From NCBI GenBank assembly GCA_025965775.1, contig JAOPWG010000307.1, positions 1-5,401 on the forward strand: a stretch of DNA of 5,401 nucleotides. The letters are read 5' to 3'. The notes under the pieces are model-generated. The model was not told the DNA's origin. It worked only from the letters and a program-made list of their open reading frames with translations, and searched no databases. Made by a program: the position numbers and the translations under genes. Shown here in pieces: positions 1 through 4,917 of this stretch; position 1 is the stretch's first letter, and each line of letters opens with the position of its first letter. This DNA is from Modestobacter sp. (GTDB lineage Bacteria > Actinomycetota > Actinomycetes > Mycobacteriales > Geodermatophilaceae).

Positions 1-207
1 GCCACGTCCTCGCCGCCGCCGCGGCACAACTTCATCGAGATCCCGCGGATCCGCTCCGAGCGCCCGGCCTTCGAACTGCACTACCCGCACCTGCAGGAGC
101 GGTTGCAGGTCGAGGCGCACGCCGGCAAGCGGCACGAGCCGTACGTCAGCGAGGCCGGGCTCACCAACGGCAAGCGTCAGGGTCCCAACGACCCCGACCC
201 GACCTGA
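1..207 (+). CDS. ctaD: Cytochrome c oxidase subunit I, C-terminal end (partial)
   Basis: This is the last 68 codons of a gene that starts left of the window and ends at TGA 205-207. The peptide begins ATSSPPPRHNF and continues through IPRIRSERPAFELHYPHL, the characteristic post-helix tail of actinobacterial aa3-type cytochrome c oxidase subunit I (CtaD). That enzyme is the haem-copper core subunit of the terminal oxidase: it sits in the cytoplasmic membrane, reduces oxygen to water and pumps protons. The haem and copper ligands are all upstream and cannot be checked here; only the soluble tail is visible, ending in a polar stretch (TNGKRQGPNDPDPT). The next plus-strand gene is serB, the same order as ctaD-serB2 in Mycobacterium tuberculosis, which supports the call. 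A strong hairpin follows 18 bp after the stop, so serB is probably transcribed separately. Confidence 0.9.
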   Translation, partial: ATSSPPPRHNFIEIPRIRSERPAFELHYPHLQERLQVEAHAGKRHEPYVSEAGLTNGKRQGPNDPDPT

Positions 208-225
208 CCGGTCCCGCCCGCTCCA

Positions 226-264
226 CCGAACGCCCCGTCGGCCCCTGGCCGGCGGGGCGTTCGG
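226..264 (+). terminator. Strong hairpin after ctaD, likely intrinsic terminator
   Basis: The arms 226-237 (CCGAACGCCCCG) and 253-264 (CGGGGCGTTCGG) are perfectly complementary over 12 bp. The 15 nt between them can continue the stem by about six more pairs (one of them G-T), leaving a loop of about 3 nt. The structure starts 18 bp after the ctaD stop and ends 51 bp before serB. There is no U-tract, which is usual for GC-rich actinobacterial terminators. The palindrome could act on either strand, but the only gene ending nearby is ctaD. Confidence 0.75.
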
Positions 265-303
265 CATGTCGCGGGTGCCTGCGGGCCGTCCGCGGCGGTC
301 CGG

Positions 304-309
304 CACGAT
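304..309 (+). promoter_or_regulatory. Possible weak -10 box for leaderless serB
   Basis: CACGAT lies exactly 6 nt before the GTG start of serB, the same spacing as the TAGAGT and TAGACT boxes of clpS and mec. It keeps A2 and T6 of TANNNT but has C at position 1. No purine-rich Shine-Dalgarno is visible before the start, so a leaderless transcript is plausible. The imperfect box makes this a weak call. Confidence 0.3.
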
Positions 310-315
310 GACCCG

Positions 316-1581
316 GTGACCGACCGTCCCGCCGCACCGCCCGCGCCGTCCCTTCCGTCGGAGGATGCCGACCTGCCCGGGGCGCAGCTCACCGTGACCG
401 GTGCCGACCGGGCCGGCGTCACTGCCGCGCTGTTCGCCGCCCTGGAGACCGTCGGGCCGCGGCTGGTGGAGGTCGTCGACGTCGAGCAGGTGGTGGTGCA
501 CGGCCAGCTCACCCTGGGGGTCGTCGTCCGTGAGGTGGCCGACGGGACCCCGCCGGACACGGTCGGCGCGCTGCTGGAGCAGCTGAGCCGGGTGGCGGCC
601 GACGTCTCGGCCGGCACGGGCATGTCGGTCACCGTGGAGGCGTCCGGTCCGACCGCGCCGTCGGTGTCGCACCCGGGCCGACCGCACCACGTGATCGTGC
701 TGGGCCGTCCCCTGCCGCCGGCCGCCGTGGCCGGTGCCGCGCGGGCGATCGCCGCAGTGGGCGGCAACATCGACGCGATCCGGCGGCTGTCGGACTACCC
801 GGTGACCAGCATCGAGCTGACCGTCTCCGGCGCCGGCTCCACCGAGCTGCGCACCGCGCTGGCCACCGTGTCGGCCGCGACCGGCGCCGACGTGGCGGTC
901 GAGCAGGCGGGGCTCGCCCGGCGGACCAAGCGGCTGATCGTGCTGGACGTCGACTCCACGCTGGTGCGCGGTGAGGTGATCGACGAGCTGGCCGCCCGGG
1001 CCGGGAGGGCGGCCGAGGTCGCCCGGATCACCGCCGCGGCGATGAACGGGGAGCTGGACTTCGAGCAGTCCCTGCGGGCCCGCGTCGCCGCGCTGGCGGG
1101 CCTGCCGGCCACCGTGCTGGACGAGGTGCGCGAGCACCTCGTGCTCACCCCCGGAGCCCGGACGTTGATCCGCACACTGCAGCACTCGGGGTTCCGCTGC
1201 GGGATCGTCAGCGGCGGCTTCACCCAGATCACCGATCCGCTGGCGGCCGCCTTGGGCCTGGACTTCGCCGCGGCCAACACGCTGGAGGTGGTCGACGGCA
1301 GGCTGACCGGCGGTCTGGTCGGTGAGGTCGTCGACCGGGCCGGCAAGGCCCGGGCGCTCGCCCGGTTCGCTGCCGAGTACGACATCCCGCTGGAGCAGAC
1401 GGTCGCGGTGGGGGACGGGGCGAACGACCTGGACATGCTCAATGCCGCGGGGTTGGGCATCGCGTTCAACGCCAAGCCGGTGGTGCGCGAGCAGGCTGAC
1501 ACGGCGCTCAACCAGCCCTACCTGGACGCGGTGCTGCAGGTGCTGGGCTTCACCCGCGACGAGGTCCTCGACGCTCTGTGA
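316..1581 (+). CDS. serB: Phosphoserine phosphatase SerB, two ACT domains plus HAD domain
   Basis: This 421-residue protein hydrolyses O-phospho-L-serine to L-serine and phosphate, the last step of serine synthesis, in the cytoplasm. An extension of about 22 Pro/Ala-rich residues precedes two ACT regulatory domains, at about 24-108 (GADRAGVTAALF) and about 125-197 (GGNIDAIRRLSDYPVTSIEL). The HAD phosphatase domain runs from about 206 to 415. Its motifs are complete: motif I DVDST at 211-215 (D211 nucleophile, D213 general acid/base), motif II VSGGF with S299, motif III K344, and motif IV GDGANDLDML at 367-376. Length and layout resemble mycobacterial SerB2 (about 409 aa), where the ACT domains mediate oligomerisation and serine feedback. 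The GTG at 316 is chosen because the nearby ATG at 308 hits a stop after three codons. No Shine-Dalgarno is visible. The gene follows ctaD, as in mycobacteria, and converges on pncA. Confidence 0.96.
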   Translation: MTDRPAAPPAPSLPSEDADLPGAQLTVTGADRAGVTAALFAALETVGPRLVEVVDVEQVVVHGQLTLGVVVREVADGTPPDTVGALLEQLSRVAADVSAGTGMSVTVEASGPTAPSVSHPGRPHHVIVLGRPLPPAAVAGAARAIAAVGGNIDAIRRLSDYPVTSIELTVSGAGSTELRTALATVSAATGADVAVEQAGLARRTKRLIVLDVDSTLVRGEVIDELAARAGRAAEVARITAAAMNGELDFEQSLRARVAALAGLPATVLDEVREHLVLTPGARTLIRTLQHSGFRCGIVSGGFTQITDPLAAALGLDFAAANTLEVVDGRLTGGLVGEVVDRAGKARALARFAAEYDIPLEQTVAVGDGANDLDMLNAAGLGIAFNAKPVVREQADTALNQPYLDAVLQVLGFTRDEVLDAL

Positions 1582-1682
1582 TCTGTCGTCCTCTCGGACT
1601 CCTACCGCGGCCAGGAGCCGTCCCCGGCTGCCGTTGAGCCGCGTCCCGGCCGTGCCCGGCTGCCGTTGTCGGGCGCCTGCGC
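1582..1682. other. Convergent gap between serB and pncA, weak bidirectional terminator region
   Basis: Both flanking genes end here. Only short hairpins are visible, for example AGCCG 1616-1620 with CGGCT 1625-1629, or that CGGCT with AGCCG 1637-1641, and GCCCG 1654-1658 with CGGGC 1670-1674. They are mutually exclusive in part and none is as strong as the hairpin after ctaD. The region could terminate both transcripts, but this is a weak call from position and short stems. No small ORF is convincing. Confidence 0.35.
1623..1668. repeat. 14-bp direct repeat pair between serB and pncA
   Basis: CCCGGCTGCCGTTG occurs exactly at 1623-1636 and again at 1655-1668, 32 bp apart start to start. Each copy supplies the left arm and the loop of a small potential hairpin. 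The pair may be a local duplication or part of a convergent terminator; the function is unknown. Confidence 0.7.
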
Positions 1683-2252
1683 TCAGCCCGGCTGGTACAC
1701 CTCGCCGACCAGGTCGACGCCGGCGGTGCGCAGCTGCTCCAGGGCTGCGTCGGTGGACGCCTCGGAGACACCGGCGGTGAGGTGCAGCAGCACCCGGGTC
1801 ATCAGGCCGGCGGCCACGGCGTCCAGCGCGGTCGCCCGCACGCAGTGGTCGGTGGCGATGCCGACGACGTCGACGGCGTCCACGTCGTGCGCCCGGAACC
1901 ACTCGGCGAGCCCGGTCCCCTCGCTGCTGCCCTCGAAGCCGGAGTAGGCCGCGGCGTACTCGCCCTTGTCGAAGACCGCCTCGATCGGCCCGCGATCCAG
2001 GTCGGGGTGCAGCTCCACCCCGCTGGTGCCGACCACGCAGTGCGACGGCCAGGTCTCCAGGAAGTCCGGTTGGGCGGCGAAGTGCCGGCCGGGGTCCACG
2101 TGGTGGTCACGGGTGGCCACCACGTGCGCGTAGCCGGCCCCGGCGGCGTGCGCGCTGATCGCCCGGGCGACCGCCGCACCCCCGGCGACGGCCAGGCTAC
2201 CGCCCTCGCAGAAGTCGTTCTGCACGTCGACCACCAGCAGCGCGCGGCTCAT
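1683..2252 (-). CDS. pncA: Nicotinamidase / pyrazinamidase PncA
   Basis: This 189-residue cysteine hydrolase of the isochorismatase-like fold deamidates nicotinamide to nicotinate and ammonia, the entry step of Preiss-Handler NAD salvage; homologues also activate pyrazinamide. The catalytic triad is complete: D9 (VDVQNDFCEGGSL), K96 (FDKGEYAAAYSGFEG) and C137 (GIATDHCVRATALDA). The metal ligands are D49, H51, H57 and H71 in RDHHVDPGRHF...WPSHC, and the cis-peptide pair before the catalytic Cys is I132-A133. Length and spacing closely match M. tuberculosis PncA (186 aa). The ATG start is preceded by AGGA (minus strand, 2263-2260) with a 7-nt spacer. It is the second gene of an operon, 59 nt after the pncB stop, so product and substrate are coupled: PncA makes nicotinate and PncB uses it. 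Confidence 0.96.
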   Translation of the reverse strand: MSRALLVVDVQNDFCEGGSLAVAGGAAVARAISAHAAGAGYAHVVATRDHHVDPGRHFAAQPDFLETWPSHCVVGTSGVELHPDLDRGPIEAVFDKGEYAAAYSGFEGSSEGTGLAEWFRAHDVDAVDVVGIATDHCVRATALDAVAAGLMTRVLLHLTAGVSEASTDAALEQLRTAGVDLVGEVYQPG

Positions 2253-2259
2253 GAGGTCA

Positions 2260-2263
2260 TCCT
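2260..2263 (-). promoter_or_regulatory. Shine-Dalgarno of pncA
   Basis: AGGA on the minus strand lies 7 nt before the pncA ATG. It is the clearest ribosome binding site in the window and contrasts with the leaderless-type starts of the neighbouring genes, as expected for an internal operon gene. It also fixes the start: the ATG overlapping the AGGA (2261-2259) runs into TGA after two more codons. Confidence 0.65.
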
Positions 2264-2311
2264 GCCCGAGGCGTTGACCATCGGTAGCTGGCCGTCCGGC
2301 GGGGAGCGAAC

Positions 2312-3625
2312 TCAGGCGGTGACGGTGTCGATGACCGGCTCGCCCCGGGACAGCGACCAGGCCTCGGCCGGGAGGGTCTCGCGGACCCGCCGGTGGTGCT
2401 CGGCGGCGACCCGCAGGGCCTCGGCCGGTGACCGCGGGTCCACCACGGCGCCCCCGCGGACCAGGGGCACGAGCAGCTCCCGATCGTGGTCGGCCGGCTG
2501 TACCGGAGCGCTGCTGACCACCTCGGCGGTCGCCGTCCCGTGGGCGTCGTGCCGCCGGACTGCGTGCTTGCGGCCACCCACCGACCGCTTGCCCTCGGAG
2601 TTCTTGGCGACCGGTACGCCGTCACGCTCGACGAGCTTGTAGACCATGCCCACCGTGGGGGCGCCGGAGCCGGTGACCAGCGAGGTGCCCACGCCGTACC
2701 CGTCGACCGGCGCGGCGGCCAGTGCGGCGATCGCGTACTCGTCCAGGTCGCTGGTGACGATGACCTTGGTCGTGAAGGCGCCCAGGGAGTCCAGCAGCTC
2801 GCGGGCGCGGGCCGCCTGCACAGTGAGGTCTCCGGAGTCCAGCCGCACCGCACCCAGCGCCGGACCGGCCACCTCCACCGCCGTCCGGATGCCCTGCTCG
2901 ACGTCGTAGGTGTCGACCAGGAGCGTGGTGTCCACGCCGAGGGTGGCCAGCTGGGCGCGGAAGGCCGCGGCCTCGTCGTCGTGCAGCAGGGTGAAGGCGT
3001 GCGCGCTCGTGCCCGTGGTCGGAATGCCGTAGCGGGCGCCGGCGGCCAGGTTCGACGTCGCGGTGAAGCCGACCAGCACCGCGGCGCGGGCTGCGGCGAC
3101 CGCGGCCTCCTCGTGGGTGCGCCGGGAGCCCATCTCGATGCACGGCCGTCCGCAGGCCGCGCCCACCATGCGGGCACCGGCGGAGGCGATGGCGCTGTCG
3201 TGGTTGAGCACCGACAGCGCCAGGGTCTCCAGCAGCACGGCCTGACCGAACGGTGCGCGGACGGTGAGCACCGGTGACCCGGGGAAGTAGAGGTCCCCCT
3301 CGGCGTAGCCCTCGATGTCCCCGGTGAACTCGAAGCCGGCCAGGTGGTCCAGCAGCCGGGGGTCGTCGATCCCCTGCGCGCGCAGCGCGTCCAGCTCGGC
3401 GTCCCCGAAGCGGAAGTCGGCCAGCGCGTCGAGGAACCGTCCGGTGCCGGCGACCACGCCGTAGCGGCGCCCGTGCGGCAGGCGGCGGGCGAACACCTCG
3501 AAGACCGAGTCCCGCCCGGCGGTGCCGTCGGCCAGCGCCGCGGCCAGCATGGTCAGCTCGTACCGATCGGTGAACAGCACGGGGCTGGCCGGCCACGGGC
3601 TGGACAGCGAGGGGCTCGGCGGCAT
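2312..3625 (-). CDS. pncB: Nicotinate phosphoribosyltransferase PncB
   Basis: This 437-residue enzyme joins nicotinate to PRPP, with ATP hydrolysis, to give nicotinate mononucleotide, the committed step of Preiss-Handler NAD salvage in the cytoplasm. Visible family motifs in order are FTDRYELTM at 18-26, EMGSRRTHEEAA at 164-175, GTSAHAF at 205-211 (H209 is at the position of the autophosphorylated histidine of the family), LVDTYD at 236-241, RLDSGDL at 261-267, VTSDLDEY at 290-297 and VGTSLVT at 312-318. The C-terminal GKRSVGGRKHAVRR region (345-358) is typical of the actinobacterial form. The length fits the family. The ATG is preceded by TATCGT with an 8-nt gap and no ribosome site, predicting a leaderless mRNA. 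It leads a pncB-pncA operon and is divergent from clpS, the same arrangement as pncB1 (Rv1330c) and Rv1331 in mycobacteria. Confidence 0.96.
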   Translation of the reverse strand: MPPSPSLSSPWPASPVLFTDRYELTMLAAALADGTAGRDSVFEVFARRLPHGRRYGVVAGTGRFLDALADFRFGDAELDALRAQGIDDPRLLDHLAGFEFTGDIEGYAEGDLYFPGSPVLTVRAPFGQAVLLETLALSVLNHDSAIASAGARMVGAACGRPCIEMGSRRTHEEAAVAAARAAVLVGFTATSNLAAGARYGIPTTGTSAHAFTLLHDDEAAAFRAQLATLGVDTTLLVDTYDVEQGIRTAVEVAGPALGAVRLDSGDLTVQAARARELLDSLGAFTTKVIVTSDLDEYAIAALAAAPVDGYGVGTSLVTGSGAPTVGMVYKLVERDGVPVAKNSEGKRSVGGRKHAVRRHDAHGTATAEVVSSAPVQPADHDRELLVPLVRGGAVVDPRSPAEALRVAAEHHRRVRETLPAEAWSLSRGEPVIDTVTA

Positions 3626-3633
3626 GGACCAGC

Positions 3634-3639
3634 ACGATA
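3634..3639 (-). promoter_or_regulatory. -10 box of the pncBA operon (leaderless)
   Basis: TATCGT on the minus strand lies 8 nt before the pncB ATG, so transcription should begin at or next to the start codon. A -35-like CGGACG lies about 18 nt further upstream, inside the divergent clpS promoter. The fit to TANNNT is exact; the -35 is weak. Confidence 0.65.
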
Positions 3640-3675
3640 GGTGGCCGGTCGCTGGAGCGTCCGGGGTGGTCGTCC

Positions 3676-3681
3676 TAGAGT
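3676..3681 (+). promoter_or_regulatory. -10 box of clpS (leaderless)
   Basis: TAGAGT lies 6 nt before the GTG start of clpS, with GGGCGC between. A possible -35, TGGAGC at 3653-3658, has a 17-nt spacer and three matches to TTGACA. There is no Shine-Dalgarno. The box and spacing are nearly identical to those of mec (TAGACT, GGGACC, GTG), which supports both. Confidence 0.7.
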
Positions 3682-3687
3682 GGGCGC

Positions 3688-3984
3688 GTGGCCGGCCCCC
3701 TCGCGCCCGAACGCACCCCCGGGACGACGTCGCGGGAAGAGTCTGAGCTCGACCGGCCCTGGGTGACCGTCGTCTGGGACGACCCGGTCAACCTGATGAC
3801 CTACGTGACGTTCGTCCTGCAGGAGCTCTTCGGCTACGACGAGCCCACCGCCACCGAGCTGATGCTGCAGGTGCACAACGAGGGGAAGGCCATCGTGAGC
3901 TCCGGTCCGCGGGAGCGCATGGAACACGACACCAACCGGCTGCACGCCTACGGGCTCTGGGCCACCTTCCAGCGCGACACGTGA
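3688..3984 (+). CDS. clpS: ATP-dependent Clp protease adaptor ClpS
   Basis: This 98-residue cytoplasmic adaptor binds proteins with N-degron residues (Leu, Phe, Tyr, Trp in studied ClpS proteins) and hands them to the Clp unfoldase, ClpC1 in actinobacteria. A flexible N-terminal tail (about 1-24) is followed by the ClpS core. The motif VTVVWDDPVNLMTYV (26-40) carries D31 and D32, equivalent to the E. coli acidic residues that hold the substrate alpha-amino group, and M37 at the gate of the hydrophobic pocket. ELMLQVHNEGKAIV (57-70) carries H63, the equivalent of E. coli H66. The C-terminus LHAYGLWATFQRD is typical of actinobacterial ClpS. The GTG start is set by a TAGAGT box 6 nt upstream. 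The gene diverges from pncB and is followed after 10 bp by the DUF2017 gene, as in mycobacteria (Rv1331-Rv1332). Confidence 0.95.
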   Translation: MAGPLAPERTPGTTSREESELDRPWVTVVWDDPVNLMTYVTFVLQELFGYDEPTATELMLQVHNEGKAIVSSGPRERMEHDTNRLHAYGLWATFQRDT

Positions 3985-3994
3985 GCGAGCTCGC
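3985..3994. repeat. 10-bp perfect palindrome forming the clpS-DUF2017 gap
   Basis: The entire gap between the clpS TGA and the next GTG is GCGAGCTCGC, its own reverse complement. There is little room for a ribosome site other than a weak GAGCGAG at 3983-3989. This suggests translation of the second gene by reinitiation after clpS, which is inference. Confidence 0.6.
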
Positions 3995-4489
3995 GTGAGG
4001 CCCTTCCGCCGCCGCGGCGACCAGGTCATCGCCCGGCTCGTCGACGCCGAGGCCAGCATCGTGGGCCTGCTGCTGGACCAGCTCGAGCAGCTGCTCACCG
4101 CCGACCCGGACGACGCCAGGGGCGACCCCGTGCTGGACCGGCTGCTCCCCTCCGGCCACGAGGACGTCGACGTGGCCGCCGAGTACCGCGGACTGACCGA
4201 GCCCGCCCTGCGCGAGGGCAAGGCCGACGACCTCGCCATGGTCCGGGCCACCCTCCCGCCGCAGGGTGGCGAGGTCCGGTTGGACGCCGACCAGGCGCGG
4301 GCGTGGCTGCGCACCACCAACGACCTGCGGCTGGCGCTGGGCACCCGGCTCGGCGTCACCGCCGACACCGAGCCACCCGAGGACCCGGCGGGGGAGGAGG
4401 GTTCCCAGCTGACCGTCTACTACTGGCTCACCGCCGTGCAGGGGTCGCTCGTCGACGCGCTCGCCGCCGGTCGCGACGGCCGAAGGTGA
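3995..4489 (+). CDS. DUF2017 family protein, downstream partner of clpS
   Basis: This 164-residue, probably cytoplasmic, mostly helical protein belongs to the actinobacterial DUF2017 family, whose biochemical role is not established; mycobacterial Rv1332 is sometimes labelled a transcriptional regulator without visible support. Family features seen are the basic start RPFRRRGD (2-9), EYRGLTEPALREGKADDL (63-80), the signature WLRTTNDLRLALGTRLGV (104-121), an acidic linker EPPEDPAGEEG (126-136) and the C-terminal helix LTVYYWLTAVQGSLVDAL (139-156). No helix-turn-helix, metal site or membrane segment is obvious. The GTG start is 10 bp after clpS, so the two are almost certainly co-transcribed and possibly translationally coupled. 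That link suggests a role near N-degron recognition or Clp proteolysis, which is inference. The last 62 bp overlap the convergent membrane-protein gene. Confidence 0.88.
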   Translation: MRPFRRRGDQVIARLVDAEASIVGLLLDQLEQLLTADPDDARGDPVLDRLLPSGHEDVDVAAEYRGLTEPALREGKADDLAMVRATLPPQGGEVRLDADQARAWLRTTNDLRLALGTRLGVTADTEPPEDPAGEEGSQLTVYYWLTAVQGSLVDALAAGRDGRR

Positions 4490-4784
4490 GCACGACCAGC
4501 GTGGCGATCAGCAGGTCGGCGACGAAGAACACGTAGACCAGGCTGGGCACGGCCAGCCCCTTGACCAGCCCGCCGATGCAGGACAGCAGGGCGATGCCCG
4601 ACAGGGTCAGCAGCAGCAGGAGGGACAGCAGCCGTCCGGTGACGAGCAGGCCGAACTCGATCCGGTCGGCACGTGCGTGGATGCTGGACCGGCCGGTGCG
4701 CCGCAACAAGCCACCGGCGCCCACGGCGAGGGCCGGCAGGGGCAGCACCAGCACGCCGGCGATCATGAGCACCTCGAGGATCAC
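4428..4784 (-). CDS. Small three-helix membrane protein, function unknown
   Basis: I do not recognise a family. With the GTG at 4784 the product has 118 residues and three hydrophobic segments: about 3-27 (VLMIAGVLVLPLPALAVGAG), about 52-74 (LLSLLLLLTLSGIALLSCIGG) and about 79-101 (PSLVYVFFVADLLIATLVVL). A basic loop RRTGRSSIHARADR lies between the first two, and the tail RRDRRRARRRATPARR (103-118) is strongly cationic, which by the positive-inside rule places the C-terminus in the cytoplasm. There is no signal peptidase site or catalytic motif. An earlier in-frame GTG at 4823 would add 13 codons, but TAACGT lies 8 nt before 4784, matching the leaderless layout of pncB and putting the first helix at the N-terminus. 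The gene interrupts the plus-strand clpS-DUF2017-mec array and overlaps DUF2017 tail-to-tail by 62 bp. Confidence 0.7.
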   Translation of the reverse strand: MILEVLMIAGVLVLPLPALAVGAGGLLRRTGRSSIHARADRIEFGLLVTGRLLSLLLLLTLSGIALLSCIGGLVKGLAVPSLVYVFFVADLLIATLVVLTFGRRDRRRARRRATPARR

Positions 4785-4792
4785 GGGGCGCG

Positions 4793-4798
4793 ACGTTA
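4793..4798 (-). promoter_or_regulatory. -10 box of the membrane-protein gene (leaderless)
   Basis: TAACGT on the minus strand lies 8 nt before the GTG at 4784, the same spacing as TATCGT before pncB. It decides the start: the earlier GTG at 4823 would lie upstream of the predicted transcription start. No clear -35 is seen. Confidence 0.5.
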
Positions 4799-4848
4799 TC
4801 TCCTGGCCACCGGTCGGACACACTCCGTTCCCGTCGTGACCGGCCGCC

Positions 4849-4880
4849 CCGCCCCGTCCGGTGGTGCCCGGACGGGGCGG
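4849..4880 (+). terminator. 13-bp perfect hairpin in the gap before mec
   Basis: Arms 4849-4861 (CCGCCCCGTCCGG) and 4868-4880 (CCGGACGGGGCGG) are perfectly complementary around a 6-nt loop. An alternative pairing joins 4841-4850 with 4874-4883. The flanking genes are divergent, so no gene ends here directly. The best role is stopping plus-strand read-through from clpS-DUF2017 before the mec promoter at 4906; a regulatory palindrome is the alternative. There is no U-tract. Confidence 0.55.
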
Positions 4881-4905
4881 CCGGGGACCACCGGCACGCC
4901 GCGCC

Positions 4906-4911
4906 TAGACT
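4906..4911 (+). promoter_or_regulatory. -10 box of mec (leaderless)
   Basis: TAGACT lies 6 nt before the GTG start of mec, with GGGACC between and no Shine-Dalgarno. A -35-like GGGACC at 4884-4889, 16 nt upstream, shares GAC with TTGACA. Box, spacer and start codon closely match those of clpS. Confidence 0.7.
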
Positions 4912-4917
4912 GGGACC

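Noticed and set aside
308..319. ATG at 308 as a serB start
   Set aside because: The frame ends at a stop three codons later and is not in the serB frame.
795..1511. 238-codon antisense frame in serB
   Set aside because: Ser/Ala/Arg-rich with no domain, opposite the HAD catalytic core; a GC-driven shadow.
1782..2642. 286-codon open frame on the plus strand opposite pncA and pncB
   Set aside because: Its product has no recognisable motif and skewed Gly/Arg/Val/His composition. It runs opposite two enzymes with intact catalytic motifs, and long stop-free antisense frames are expected at this GC content.
2622..3635. 337-codon alternative frame within pncB on the same strand
   Set aside because: The peptide is Arg/Gly/Ala-rich low-complexity, while the overlapping frame encodes every nicotinate phosphoribosyltransferase motif.
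3553..4368. 271-codon minus-strand frame opposite clpS and DUF2017
   Set aside because: It spans two real genes and a promoter region and has a low-complexity Ser/Arg composition.
4785..4823. Longer start (GTG at 4823) for the membrane protein
   Set aside because: The extra 13 residues (polar, with Cys, Pro and Gly) are unlike a membrane-protein start, and the TAACGT box lies inside this extension, 8 nt before the GTG at 4784. The longer form is not excluded.
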